Assembly (NCBI GenBank): GCA_022009855.1
Contig: CP091727.1
Location: forward strand, 3,596,001 to 3,660,000
DNA length: 64,000 bases
Origin: Lentisphaeria bacterium
GTDB lineage: Bacteria > Verrucomicrobiota > Lentisphaeria > Victivallales > Victivallaceae
Direction: 5' to 3'
The notes beneath the pieces are model-generated. The model searched no databases, was not told the DNA's origin, and was given only the letters and a program-made list of their open reading frames with translations. The stretch's first letter is position 1. Each line of letters opens with the position of its first letter. The translations under genes were made by a program, and so were the position numbers. Positions 51,421-62,298 of the stretch are shown piece by piece.

Positions 51421-51580
51421 AACCGCGGAACCAGTCGGATTTTCCTGTCGGTCCTGGCGGACTTATTTTGGCTCCTGCCTCAAAGGCCGTTTTTTCTGTG
51501 GAACATGTCGCCAGGCGTTCTTCCTGTACCGGAAATGAATCAATGAGTTGTGGGCATTCTGATGTCGCGGACGACGGCGC

Positions 51581-51901
51581 TCATTTTACGGGGAGTAGCT
51601 TCAGTCCGATGATGCCGCAGGCGATCAACGCAAGGCAGAGAAGCCGCAAAGTGGTGGTCGATTCTCCAAAGAGAACCATTCCGACAACGGCGGTTCCGAC
51701 AGTTCCAATGCCGGTCCAGACGGCGTAGGCGGTCCCCAGCGGCAGGCTTCGCATGGCTAGAGCAAGAAAACCCAGACTGGCAAGCATGGCCGCCGCGGTG
51801 AATACAGAGGGATAGAGCCGGGTGAAGCCGTGGGAGTACTTCATCCCGACCGCCCAGCAGACCTCGAACATTCCGGCGATGCACAGCCATACCCAGTTCA
51901 T
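51581..51901 (-). CDS. sugE: SMR-family exporter, SugE/Gdx type
   Basis: An intact 106-residue, four-helix protein. The proton-coupling Glu13 is present (FEVCWAVGMKYSHGFTRLYP), and the K-x-S-x-G-F pattern favours the SugE/Gdx branch, which exports guanidinium, over EmrE-type multidrug exporters. It would act as an antiparallel dimer. A guanidine riboswitch was looked for upstream and not recognised. GGGGAG precedes the start. Confidence 0.9.
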   Translation of the reverse strand: MNWVWLCIAGMFEVCWAVGMKYSHGFTRLYPSVFTAAAMLASLGFLALAMRSLPLGTAYAVWTGIGTVGTAVVGMVLFGESTTTLRLLCLALIACGIIGLKLLPVK

Positions 51902-52050
51902 GAATCTCCCCTTCGTGAGTGTAATTATTTCTGGAAAGCTGGTAATATATCACGGAAAAAACGGTTTTCAACCGGGCATGTTCCGGGCGTCGCATTTGCT
52001 TTTTATCCGGAAGTGTGATACACTATGCAAAACAGCTCAGGAGACCTGTT

Positions 52051-52545
52051 ATGAAAATTTCCATTCTCTACTACAGCTTGACCGGACACACCCGGGAGAT
52101 GGCGGAAGTGATCGCCGAAGGAGTCCGCACGGTTCCCGGATGTGAGGTGAAACTCTTCCCGCTCGACGCGATCGACAAGGAATTTCTCGCCGCCAGCAGC
52201 GCGGTCTTCTTCGGAACTCCAACCTATCTTGCCAGCACCTGCTGGCAGTGGAAGAAGTGGTTTGACGAGCCCGCTCCCTGTTCGCTCGGCGGTAAATTGG
52301 GCGCGGTATTCGCCACGGCGAATTTCGCGCAGGGTGGAGCGGATATTGCCATACAGACTCTGCTGACCCACATGTTGGTCAAGGGAATGCTGGTCTATTC
52401 CGGCGGCGGAGCCTGCGGGCAGCCCTACATCCACCTCGGCGCCGTTGCGCTCAAGGAAAATTTCGAGGCGAGCAAGCCCATGTTCCGCATCTTCGGAGAA
52501 AGGGTGGCCCGCAAGGCAAAAGAGATTTTCCCCGGGGTGGCGTAG
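52051..52545 (+). CDS. Flavodoxin-like protein / NAD(P)H-dependent FMN oxidoreductase family
   Basis: An intact 164-residue flavodoxin fold. The FMN phosphate loop reads YYSLTGHTREMAEV and the isoalloxazine loops are FFGTPTYLASTCWQWKKW and VFATANFAQGGADIAI. It is close to WrbA/flavodoxin families of anaerobes. AGGAG lies 8 bases before the ATG. It is divergent from the SMR gene, and a shared intergenic region of about 150 bases carries both promoters. Confidence 0.85.
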   Translation: MKISILYYSLTGHTREMAEVIAEGVRTVPGCEVKLFPLDAIDKEFLAASSAVFFGTPTYLASTCWQWKKWFDEPAPCSLGGKLGAVFATANFAQGGADIAIQTLLTHMLVKGMLVYSGGGACGQPYIHLGAVALKENFEASKPMFRIFGERVARKAKEIFPGVA

Positions 52546-52760
52546 CCGGAAAGCCGAGCAATGTATCCTGGCGATTTTGCAAAAGGACCGACTCTGCCCA
52601 GCGGCGTCTTCGGGAGCGGCAGGTTTCCCGCTCAAATCTGATCCAGCCGGATTCCCGCGGGCGAAGAGAGCCTCTTCCCCTGACGACATCCTCCGCAGGT
52701 TCAGCACGGCGGATACATTTGAACCGCCGGGGGGGAGAGGGCCGACAGCGTCCGGGAAAC

Positions 52761-54265
52761 TCACCGGCGATTGAGAAAATCCCGGATGAAGAGCCCCATT
52801 TTTTCACGGGTGACGCAGCCGGTGTGAAGTACCGGGAGATTTTTTCAGGCCGGCCAGCGGCTTCGGAATTGGAACTCCCGTCACTTCCGCCAGCTTCTCC
52901 ACCATGCCGAATTCGTCCGCGGGCTGCGTTCCCGGCTGAACTGCCGGCAGCACCGCTGCCGCGAATTTGAACGGCGATGCGGTCGAAGCTAGAACGCACG
53001 GTGCGCCGTCACCGGTTTCATGCCGGTACTGTTCGTACACATTGAGCGCCACTGCGGTATGCGGGTCGCAGAGATATCGATGGTTCCGGAAGGTCTCGCC
53101 GATGGTTTCCGCTGTGCCGACATCGTCGCAGAAACCGCCGAAAAACTCCGCTTGAAGTTTTTTTCGCGCTTCCGGAGCGATGGAGTAGCATCCGGTTTTT
53201 GCAAGCTGTTCCATCAGTCCTGCGACGGCGGTGAAATCTCCGTCGTACAGCAGCGAGAGCATCCGCTCAAGATTCGAGGAGATGAGGATATCCATCGATG
53301 GACTGCTCGTCGTGAAGAACTGCCGGTTGCGATCGTAGATGCCGGTGCGGATGAAATCCGTAAGTACGTTGTTCCGGTTGGAGGCGCAGATCAGCCGGGC
53401 GATCGGAATGCCCATTTCCCTGGCGTAGACTGCGGCAAGAATGTTGCCGAAATTTCCGGTGGGTACTGCGACGTTGAACCGTTCGCCCCGGCGCAGCTTC
53501 CCTGACCGAGCAGGTCACAGTATGCCGAAACATAGTAGATGATCTGCGGCACCAGACGCCCGAAATTGATCGAGTTCGCCGAAGAGAATTCCATGTCGCG
53601 TGCGTTCAGATATTCCTTCATCTCCTGATCGGAAAAGATTTTTTTGACGCCGTTCTGGGCGTCGTCGAAATTCCCTCAATCGCACAGACGGCGACGTTGT
53701 CCCCCTTCTGAGTGACCATTTGAAGTTTCTGCATGGAACTTACGCCGTTTTGCGGGTAGAAGACGATGATCTTCGTGCCGGGCACGTCGGCGAAGCCGTC
53801 GAGTGCCGCCTTGCCGGTATCACCGGATGTGGCAGTGAGAATGACCATGGTGCGTCCGGGGGCGGCTTTCCGTGCCGAGAGCGTGAGCAGATGCGGGAGC
53901 AGCTGCAATGCCATATCCTTGAAGGCGCAGGTCGGCCCGTGCCACAGTTCCAGGATATTCAAGCCGGGGGTGAGTTCCACCAGTGGCGCGGGATTCTCGT
54001 TGTCGAACGTGCCGGTGTAGGCCGCTTCGACACTGCGGGCGATCTCGTCGGCGGTGAAGTCAGTCAGGTAAAGGGGGAGTATCTCGCGGGCGCGCGCCTT
54101 GTAGTTCATCCCGATCATCCGATCGATCAACTCATCGGAGATTTTCGGAAATTCACTCGGAATAAAGAGTCCGCCATCTTCGGCGAGTCCCCGGGCGATG
54201 GCCTGCGCGGAGGTGACGTTCCGCGGGCTTCTGGTGCTGGTGAAATGCATGATGCAATGCTCCAT
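52761..54265 (-). CDS. thrC: Threonine synthase (three frame breaks)
   Basis: A PLP enzyme converting O-phosphohomoserine to threonine, about 501 residues, the long bacterial form. The PLP lysine is Lys116 in HGPTCAFKDMALQLL, the phosphate loop is ATSGDTGKAAL, and FYPQNGVSSMQKLQMVTQ and VPTGNFGNILAAVYA are conserved. Breaks lie near 53675-53682 (one G missing), 53498-53505 and the T run 52840-52845. The last gives the natural ending MGLFIRDFLNRR. ATG 54265 has GAGG five bases upstream. Confidence 0.92.
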
Positions 54266-54438
54266 TCGTTCCTCAAAAGGGATTGACGACTTAATTTTTT
54301 CATAATGTACACCGAAACCCCGTTTTTTTCCACCTGCGGTGACGGAGAATTGGCCGCTTCCATTGTCACGTTGCCGTCGTCCCCGTGCTCCGGCTCCCGC
54401 AAGCTCTTTTCCCAAAAATCCATCGGTAAACACAGCTG

Positions 54439-54470
54439 AAAAAAAACGGCCCCGGCAGTTTTGCCGGGAC
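54439..54470 (-). terminator. Intrinsic terminator of the ABC/GldG/DUF4340 operon
   Basis: On the minus strand: a stem of at least seven G/C-rich pairs (CCCGGCA and TGCCGGG, loop of four) followed by GGCCG and eight U residues. It lies about 25 bases after the proposed natural stop of the DUF4340-like gene. Confidence 0.75.
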
Positions 54471-54495
54471 CGAACGAACCGGTTCCCCGCCTGGA

Positions 54496-55658
54496 CTATT
54501 TTCCCCCGGCGCCGTGGCGGGCGCGGTGGAATCGTTCTTCTTTTCTTCCGGTTTCGGTTTTTCACGGAAGAAGCTGTCCCGTTTGAGTTCGGCATTCTCC
54601 AGTACGCTCTGATCGACCTGATAGGCCCAGCCGGAAAGACGTTCGTTGAGAGTCTTCGCCTTTTCGAGATGGTCGGTGCGGTTCTTTGCGAACTCCTGAT
54701 CCAGCTTCTCCTTCTCTTCCGGTTTTTCCTCCTTGCCCGCTTCGCGGGTCACCGGACCGTCGTAGCGGACCGCAATCTGCACATTGCATTTTCCGTCCTT
54801 GTCGGCGGTGGGGCGAAGCGTGTAGACGAAGTTGTCAGCATCGGTCAGCTCCAGCTCCGGAACCTCTTTCCCGGGAGCAGCGGCTTTCGCCACATCAGAG
54901 AAACGGAGCCATGAGAAGGCGCTCTTGAAGGAGTCCACCTTGCCGGTGTCCACCTCCTTCCCGGCAGGTACGGTTCCGGTCGGCGCGAGTGCGGCGGGCG
55001 ACCCCTGTTCGACAAGTTCCCACTCGGTCTTGCCGTTCTTCCGGAGGACGGCGCGCTTCAGGCCGGAGACCTGGAAGAACTCCTGGTCCAGCCACTCGGA
55101 CGCGGCGGAATCGACTTCGGAGAAGGTTTTCGATACCAGAACGCTGCGCCCGTCCGCGAGGCGGAGGTAACGCCCGGAGGCTCCCATGCCGCCGCCCATG
55201 CCGAAGGGATCGGCCGCGGCAGGCGCAGAACCCGCTTTTTCATACAGTTTGCCGAAGAGAAGACGCCGCAGCTCTTTGCCGTCTTTATCCGACAGTGTCA
55301 CGGAAACCGCTCCGCTCGCCGGGGTGAGTTCGAGTGACGCGGCCTGCGCGTCGTCGAGCGTCAGTTCACGGGCGGCGCGGGCGTCACACAGGGCGACGAA
55401 GAGTTCGCGGAGCTTGTTGTAATCGGCGGGATATCCGTCGCGCTCCTTCACCTGCCAGCCTTTGGCGGTGCGCTCGAGCGTGATGGATCGGCCATCCTTT
55501 TCCAGCTGGACGGAATAGACGTTGTCACTGCTGAACTCCTCCGGCAGCAGCAGCGTGTCGGCGGGGGAGTTCTCTTCTGCTGTTTCCTGCCGCAGCAGGT
55601 AGATCGCTCCCAGAACGATTGCGACCAGGGCGAGTAGGATCAGATGTTTGCGTTTCAT
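54496..55658 (-). CDS. DUF4340-type membrane-anchored protein
   Basis: About 387 residues. An N-terminal membrane anchor (MKRKHLILLALVAIVLGAIY) precedes a periplasmic domain with repeated units such as NVYSVQLEKDGRSITLERTA and GWQVKERDGYPADYNKLREL, as in DUF4340 proteins that travel with Gld-like ABC exporters. The frame as given runs on to 54366 through the terminator. One extra or missing C in the run near 54502-54506 restores a stop (TAG) at 54496-54498, just before the terminator, which I consider correct. Its ATG overlaps the GldG-like stop by four bases. Confidence 0.75.
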
Positions 55659-57635
55659 CGGCGCGCTCCTCTTCTGTGCCGGACGACCGCGACGACGATC
55701 CCCGCGAGGATGACCAGCAGCGGCATCAGGGCCATGTTGACGAAAATCAAAGTGTTTTCCAGCGAATCGATCTTCTGCCGCAGCTGCTTGCGGACCTGCT
55801 TGAGCTCCTTGCGGGCTTCCACCTCCTTCTGGCGGAACTCCTTGAGCAGTTCACGCTGCTCGGAACTCAGAAGTTCGCTCTCGCCCGGCTTGCGCTTGCT
55901 CTGCAGCTCGGTGATCTGCTGCTGCACGTCGCGGAGATCGTTCTCCAGCTTGACGATGTGGTCCCGGAACTCTTTTTCGGCCTCCGCCTGCAGGTCACGC
56001 ACTACGGTGAAGGGGTGCGACGCGGTGCCGCGGGCCCGGATCTCCAGCAGATTGTCGTCGCCGCTGAGCTGATCGACCATGTTCAGCGCGAAATTCAGAT
56101 TGTCGTTGATCGGCTGCGCGACCTTCTGCCCGAGGAAGTTCATCTCGCGCACGCAGAAGGGGTCATACAGCATGTCCGCATCGCCGATCAGCACGACGAA
56201 GCCGGGCTTGACCGATTTCTTCAGTCCGGATTCCTTTTTCGGAGCATCGGATTTCTTCGCATCCTGACCCGCCGTTTTGACCTCTTTCGCGTCCTTGGCA
56301 TCTTTCGCGGAGTCCGCCTTTTTCTCCTCCTCGACGGCTTCTGTGGCGTCGCCGGGTTTCCCTTCGGGAAGGCGGTCGGGAAGGTCCCGGTCAGCTTGAC
56401 GGCGAGCGCGTGCTTTTACCGTCGGTCTTGAGGTTGCGCAGGATCATCTCCCCGGGCTGCTGTGCCGCAAAGGTATCGGCAAAGCCGGCATCGTCGGAGG
56501 TGTGCAGCAGCGTGGTCTGCTGAATCCCTTCGACCGGTTTGCCGGAGAAGCTTCCGGCGCAGAAGAGCAGCAGATTGTTGAGCGAGGCGACCGCCGGATC
56601 GGCGGAGTCCATCTCATCCGGGTGAGGGAGAGGACGGTCGGCATCGTTTCGACCGTGCCGTAGCCGCCGCGCATCCGGGTGCCGAGCTTGCGGTCGGCGA
56701 CCAGTTTGTCGGCGGTGAATTCGATTCCCCAGCGCGACAGGAGCTTGCCGAGCGAGGAGCCGGCCGGCTTCATGTACGGCTGGTTCATCCCGGAGAGCGG
56801 GAAGGGGTCGAGGAAGGCCAGCAGCCGCCCGCCGCGCAGCACGAACTGATCGAGCGCGTAGAGCGTCGCATCGCCGAGCTCGCCGGGATGAATCGCCAGC
56901 ACCACATCGATGTCGGCGGCAATCTCATCGGCGGTGGCGGGAATCTCCACCACATCGAAGTTCCGCTTGAGTTCGGTGATGATCCACCACGGCGGCTTCG
57001 GCGCCTGACGCTGCTGCATCATCATGATCTGCGGCGTGTCGTAGCCGCCCATGACCGGCAGTGCGCTCAGAATTCCGAGCTTTACCTTTTTCGTCGCGGT
57101 CACTTCAGTGATGGCGCGGGAGAGGTCATATTCAAGCTGTGCTTCGTTTTCCGGGTTGAGGAAAGGGAGCACAGCCGTCTTGCCGCCGGAACTCACCGCG
57201 ACGCCGAGGTAGACTGGTTCGCCGGTGCCGAGTGCGTCGAGCGCCTGGCCGGAGATGCCGTCGAGCACGGCGGAATCCTCCCTCATCCGAATCGGGGGTG
57301 GGATTGAGTTTCCTTAGTTCGACCTTCTTGCCGCCGGCGCGCTGGAATTCGCCAAGCAGATCCTCAACGCGCGAGGCATAGGTCTTGAGAAATGCCGGCA
57401 TATCCGCCGCATTGCGCGAATAGTAGAAGCGGATGCTCACCGGCTTGTCGAGGTTTTTCAGGATATTGCCGGTTCCGCGGGAGAGCGTGTAACGCTTTCC
57501 TTCGGTGCAGTCCCAGCGCAGGTTGACCGGTTTGAGGATGGCATTGAGCAGAATCAGAATGGCCGCGACGATGAGGATTCCAACGAGGGAACCGGCGACG
57601 GCGGCGGTTTTCTTATTTTTCAAATCAGGTTTCAT
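55655..57635 (-). CDS. GldG-like ABC-associated membrane protein (frame-broken)
   Basis: About 660 residues. The N-terminal helix (AAVAGSLVGILIVAAILILL) is followed by the GldG/ABC_transp_aux domain: RYTLSRGTGNILKNLDKPVS, IRFYYSRNAADMPAFLKTYA, VKLGILSALPVMGG, ADIDVVLAIHPGEL and GGRLLAFLDPFPLSG. A charged linker rich in Lys, Asp and Ala and a coiled coil (LENDLRDVQQQITELQSKRK) precede a C-terminal helix (MALMPLLVILAGIVVAVV). Breaks lie near 57285-57300, 56620-56632 and 56403-56412. The partner is the ABC-2 permease upstream. Confidence 0.78.
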
Positions 57636-57663
57636 GCTGTATAGAACTCCTTCTCGTTGCGGG

Positions 57664-58398
57664 TCAGCTCCGGCGGTTTTTCAGGACGACGCCGGTGATG
57701 AAGAGCGCCAGCACGATCAGTGACAGGAAATAGACGATATCCCGCAGATCGAAGACGCCGCGCTGCATGCCGGTGAAGTGGAAGAATACGCTGAGATCCG
57801 CCGAGAATCCCACCAGTCCGGCCGGAGCGCCCCAGCGGAGCAGCAGCCCGGTCACCGGCGGGAATCCGATCAGCACCAGCAAGAGGCAGATCACCGTCGC
57901 GGTGATGAAGCTGATGACCTGATTGCGGGTGAAGGCGGAGGTCATGCCGCTGATCGCCAGATAGGTTCCGGCGAGCAGAAAACTGCCGGTGTAGCCGGTC
58001 AGGATCGGTCCTGCGTCCGGATCGCCGAGGTAGCAGACGGTGAAGACCATCGGCAGCGTCAGCAGGAGTGCGATGCCGAGGATGATCCACCCGGCGAGGA
58101 ACTTCCCGAGGATCGCCTGCGTCACCGAAATCGGCATGGTGAAGAGCAGTTCAAGCGTGCCCATCCGGCGTTCCTCCGCCCACTGCCGCATGCCGATTGC
58201 CGGCACCAGCAGGATGTAGAGCCACGGAAGCCAGAAGAAGAAGCCCTGCAGATCCGCTTCGTTGCGGGCGAAGAAGCCGCTGATCATGAAGGTGAAGAAT
58301 CCGGTCAGCACCAGAAAGATGATCAGAAAGACGTAGGCCACCGGAGAGGTGAAGTAGGCGCCCAGTTCGCGTCGGGCGACGGTCAGAATGTTTCTCAT
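57664..58398 (-). CDS. ABC-2 type permease, GldF-like
   Basis: An intact 244-residue permease with six transmembrane helices. The start MRNILTVARRELGAYFTSPV then AYVFLIIFLVLTGFF is typical of the NosY/GldF group, as is PAIGMRQWAEERRMGTLELL in the first cytoplasmic loop. Its ATG overlaps the stop of the ATPase gene (TAATG), which indicates tight coupling. Confidence 0.88.
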   Translation of the reverse strand: MRNILTVARRELGAYFTSPVAYVFLIIFLVLTGFFTFMISGFFARNEADLQGFFFWLPWLYILLVPAIGMRQWAEERRMGTLELLFTMPISVTQAILGKFLAGWIILGIALLLTLPMVFTVCYLGDPDAGPILTGYTGSFLLAGTYLAISGMTSAFTRNQVISFITATVICLLLVLIGFPPVTGLLLRWGAPAGLVGFSADLSVFFHFTGMQRGVFDLRDIVYFLSLIVLALFITGVVLKNRRS

Positions 58399-59361
58399 TA
58401 TTTCGCCTCCTTTCCGGCGGGGCTGTCCGGGGTGGTCAATGCGCGGAACACCTCATCAAGTTTCCCGGGTTCCGCGTGCAGTTCGATGAAGTTCCAGCGG
58501 TGTTCGTCGAGGAACTTCTTGACTTCGGCGGCGAATTCGTCGGCCGGCGCGGAGGAGCGAAGTTCCAGCCTGGTTCTGCCCGTCGTTTCATCTCGCACTT
58601 CGACGGCGGTGGCGGCGGGAAGTTTTTTTCAGCGCCGCGACCGCGTCGGCGCCGGAGATGCCGGTGAGGATGAGTGAAAGTCGAGTTTCCCGCGGGGCTC
58701 GCTCGAGAAGTTCCCGCGGCGTGCCGTTGAAGACCAGGTGGCCCCTGTCGATGATGATGACCCGGGTGCAGATCGCTTCGACCTCTTCGAGGATGTGGGT
58801 GGAGACGATGATCGCCTTGTTCTTCCCCATTTCGCGGATCAGCTCGCGCATTTCGTGCTTCTGGTTGGGATCGAGTCCATCGGTGGGTTCGTCGAGGATC
58901 AGCACCGGCGGATCGTGCAGGATCGCCTGCGCGAAGCAGACCCGGTGACGGTATCCCTTGGAGAGGGTGTCGATCGTCTGGTGTGTAACGTTTTCGAGGT
59001 AGCAGATCTTCACCGCGCGGGCGACGGCATCGGCCTTCGCCTTGCCGGAGAGGCCGCGGACGGCGGCGGCGAAGTTCAGAAATCCGGTGACGCTCATATC
59101 CTGATAGGCGGGGGCGTTTTCCGGCAGGTAGCCGAAGAGCCGCTTTGCGCCGACCGGATCTTCTTCGATATCGCAGTCGCCGATGGTGATCCTGCCGCCG
59201 GAGAGGGGCAGAAAGCCGGTGATCATCCGCATGGTGGTGGATTTCCCGGCACCGTTGGGGCCGAGGAAGCCGAGCACTTCCCCTTTTTCGACCGAGAAGC
59301 TCACCCGGTCGACGGCGGTGATGGCGCCGAATCGCTTTTGCACATCAGTCGCTTTTATCAT
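58398..59361 (-). CDS. ABC transporter ATP-binding protein, GldA-like (one frame break)
   Basis: About 321 residues. Walker A is GPNGAGKST (34-42), the signature is LSKGYRHRVCFAQAIL, Walker B is PVLILDEPTDGLDP, and the switch is STHILEEVEAI. The break in the T run 58623-58629 (A run on the coding strand) falls in the C-terminal extension (LRSSAPADEFAAEVKKFLDE), not in the ATPase core. First gene of the operon ATPase/permease/GldG/DUF4340, an exporter-like complex of unknown cargo. Confidence 0.9.
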
Positions 59362-59485
59362 GCCGAAACAATCTCCTTTCTCTGGGGGAAAATGAAACGC
59401 GATACCCCGGGAGCGGGTGTCGGTTTCATCTCTTGATTTCTCTTTTTCTTAAATTTTAGAAGTATAGCATGACAGAAGCGGAATT

Positions 59486-59831
59486 TCAAGTGGTGCCGGA
59501 GATTTTTTGGGGCGCTTGGAATTTCATGACCGGAAGAATGCGTTTGAGAAGTTCCTCCATCAGGCCGAGCTCATAGGCCAGATCAAGCACCGTGTAGCGT
59601 TTGCGGATCAACTGCGCGGTGCGGATTCCATGGAGGAACTGCTCTCTGCCGAGTCGGATGTCGGCAGGTTTGACCGGACAGCGGGCGGCGGCAAGACGAG
59701 CGGTCAGTTCCTGGAGCGGATAGAGCTGATGGAGAATCCTTTGCCGCAGTTTTTCCCAGTTGTGATAAATAAGTTCCCGCCGCTCTGCGAGGGAACGCCC
59801 CTCGCGGAACTTGTCGAGCGCGATAAGCATC
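59486..59831 (-). pseudogene. egsA: 3' fragment of sn-glycerol-1-phosphate dehydrogenase, cut by IS630-type element
   Basis: The last 114 residues of the dehydrogenase whose 5' part lies beyond the insertion element. The segment FLHGIRTAQLIRKRYTVLDL then AYELGLMEELLKRI matches the C-terminal helices of AraM/EgsA proteins. The first usable codon is ATG (MLIALDKFREGRSLAERREL) right at the insertion boundary. Confidence 0.8.
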
Positions 59832-60985
59832 GTTGCATAAATTTCTATATCAATAAATTCCAGATACCCAGCCCGACATTGAGAGGCGTTGCCAAGCGTC
59901 CGTTGATTCTTGCCGACATGACTTTTCTGACGCGGCTCAGAAGCTCAGAAATTCCGCCGTTGATCGTCTTGGCTGCATGAACAAGCGGTTTCAGCCAGTG
60001 CCACACTTGTTCAATCGGGTTATACTCGGGCGAATATGGTGCAAGATGGAAGAATTTCACTTCGGGATGACGCTCGGCAAATGTTCGAAGTGCTTTTGCA
60101 TGATGAATAGAGGCATTGTCGAGAATCAGTGCCAAAGTTTTTCCGCTTGCATGAGCACGAAGTTGATGGAGAAAATCCCGAAACGGCTTATTGCCGCTCT
60201 TCTTTGCGCTTTTCCAGTAAAAACCATCGTTTTCCGGCGCGTATGCCCCAAATATCGTGCACCCCTCGCGTTTCGCCGGTGTTGCAAGGGAAAAAAGGCT
60301 GTCCGCGCTTGCTCCAGCCGCGAATCACATAAGGGTCGGTAGAAAAATGACTTTCATCAAGAAACATCACCTCGACTTCCTGGGTAGTTCGGAGTTTTGC
60401 GATTTCGTTGGCAATTTCTCTGACCCGCTGTAGCTTCTCCTCTTTTGATGGCGCATGTTCAGGTGTGCTCTTCTTGGATCTCTTTGCCGTAAAACCTTCA
60501 TCATTCAGCGCGCGAATCACCGTATAACGACTGATGGGGAAACCATTTTCTTTCTCAAATTGAGCCATCAAAACTTTCACACTCCACACATCTTCTCCCC
60601 AACCAAAATCGCGAGGGGAGCGAGAAAGATATTTCTCAAGATTGGGGATCAGTTTGGTTTTTCTGGTACTTGGGCGTCCCGGCGAGTACTCTTTGGACAA
60701 TCCGGTAATGCCATCTCGTTCGTAAGCGTGAAGCCACTGGCAAACCGCCTGTGATGAACGTTTCAACATATCCGCAATTTGCCGCGGACGCCTACCATCC
60801 GCGCAATGAAGAACCGCCAATGCTCGTTCACTGCGGTAGTCTCCTGACTTTTGGCGCAATTCCAGCAACCTTTGACGTTCCTGGTCCGTTATTTGAATAC
60901 GAATTGTCTTCATCTGTTCCTCTTCTGTTGGAGTTACAGATAACATACCACACCTTTTCAATATTACAATATAAATTTATGCAAC
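59832..60985 (-). mobile_element. IS630-family insertion sequence inside the G1P dehydrogenase gene
   Basis: An element of about 1154 bp bounded by inverted repeats of at least 13 bp (GTTGCATAAATTT and its complement). The element and its transposase run in the same direction as the split gene. It differs from the IS630-type element at 28065 in both ends and protein, so it is a separate lineage. Confidence 0.85.
59845..60913 (-). CDS. IS630-family transposase (one frame break)
   Basis: About 356 residues. The N-terminal HTH is RRPRQIADMLKRSSQAVCQW. The catalytic triad is in VMFLDESHFST (D1), LALILDNASIHHAK (D2) and YSPEYNPIEQVWHWLK (E). One break lies near 60225-60240, where the joined sequence reads FGAYAPENDGFYWKSAKKSG. 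The ATG at 60913 has AGAGGAAC upstream. The rest of the element is intact, so it may be active if the break is an error. Confidence 0.88.
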
Positions 60986-61976
60986 TTTGCTTAGTCCGGG
61001 CGGCCGCGCCGTAGGAGCCGACCGAGAGCAGCGCATCGATTTCCGCTTCCCGTCCGGCGCGGTTGAGACCGGGGCGGGCGAGTTGTCGCGCCTCCTGCTC
61101 CGAGAGGGAGAAGAGCGCCTCGTAAAGTGCGGTGGAAATGACTGTGCCGATCGCCACCTTGAAACCGTGGGAAACCGGCTTGCCGTCGCAGCAGAGGTTC
61201 TCCATCTCCCAGATGTGGCTGACGAGATGATCGGCGCCGGATGCGGGTCGGGAGTCGCGGTAGAGCTGCATGGCGTACCCAGTGGCGGCCAGTCCGGTGA
61301 AGACTCTCCGCACGTCGGCGGGATCGGAGAGGTTGTCGCGGAGCGGTGTCTGCACCAGGGCCCAGACCGCCGGATCGATCGCTTCGATGCCGAGGGTGTC
61401 GGCGGCGATCCAGTCGGCTCCGGCCGGAATCTTCGCCATGAGATCGGCGTAACCGGCGGCAAACATCTCGGAGGGCGCCGCCCGGAGGATGCCGCTGTCG
61501 GCGATGACGGCGAGCGGGGCTGGGCAGGGCAGGGTCTGTTTCAATCCGGCGGCGGTGAGGGCGGCGCCGCTGGAGGTATAGCCATCGACCGACGGCGCGG
61601 TCGGGACGCAGCAGTATGAGACATGGCGGACGCCGGAAGCGCGTTTGACCAGGTCGTTGACGGTACCGCCTCCGATGGCGACCGGCACGACATTTTCCGG
61701 GAAGGCCTCCAGAAGAAGGTTCACATTCGATTCATCGGCATGGAGCATCGGTGAGCCGGGGAAACGGAACGGGGCGGGACCATCCAGTCCGGCGGACCGG
61801 AGGATCTCCGCGACGCGAGCTCCGGCGGCGGCCCAGGTGTTGTCGTCGGCTACCAGCCAGGGGCGGGCCTGGCTGCCCCAGAGGGAGTGAATTGCTTCAG
61901 GCAGCTGGCTCAATGCATCCGCTTCAAGCAGAAAGAGCCGGGTTTCCATCCCCGGCGGAATCGGAATGGGATTCAT
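60986..61976 (-). pseudogene. egsA: 5' part of sn-glycerol-1-phosphate dehydrogenase, cut by IS630-type element
   Basis: About 330 residues. The NAD-binding loop VVPVAIGGGTVNDLVKRAS, the family signature CVPTAPSVDGYTSSGAALTA and the metal-binding histidines in GADHLVSHIWEM and KPVSHGFKVAIGT identify it. The family (AraM in Bacillus, EgsA in archaea) reduces dihydroxyacetone phosphate to sn-glycerol-1-phosphate. The insertion falls after the metal site, so the product lacks the final C-terminal helical region. If translated it runs into the IS and ends after about 50 foreign residues. A good promoter is just upstream. Confidence 0.85.
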
Positions 61977-62003
61977 GGGATACCTCGTTTTTTACTTTTG
62001 TAT
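61977..62003 (-). other. Leader of the dehydrogenase gene
   Basis: A short AT-rich 5' untranslated region with CGAGGTATCCC as a weak ribosome-binding site. Confidence 0.4.
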
Positions 62004-62032
62004 ATTATATCACGAAACTTGATAGAAAACAA
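62004..62032 (-). promoter_or_regulatory. Sigma70-type promoter of the dehydrogenase gene
   Basis: On the minus strand: TTGTTT, a 17-base spacer, TATAAT, with the -10 element 28 bases before the ATG. Confidence 0.65.
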
Positions 62033-62298
62033 ATGGAATTTAAATTTTCCGGGATGAAAAGGGGCGAATTCGGCGAGGAGAAGTGGGGGAGGGGAAAAGA
62101 GGACGATCGCAAATGGAACGCTTTTTATTCAGTGCCGACAGGTTTGGCGGCGTGAGATGGCTTCCGGGATGCCGTTTTGGGGGAGCGACGGCGGCACTCT
62201 GCCCGGAGCCTCCCGGAATGCGGGATGGAAAACCATCCGTGTCGGCACATTCCGGGAGTTTTGTCAAATCCGGTATCGGAGCACTCCCCGTCGGGGAT
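62033..62298. other. Intergenic region, no gene seen
   Basis: About 266 bases between the dehydrogenase promoter and the isomerase gene end. No gene or clear hairpin with a U tract was recognised. Confidence 0.4.

Noticed and set aside
51902..52050. Guanidine riboswitch upstream of the SugE-like gene
   Set aside because: The conserved motifs of the known guanidine riboswitch classes were not recognised in either direction.
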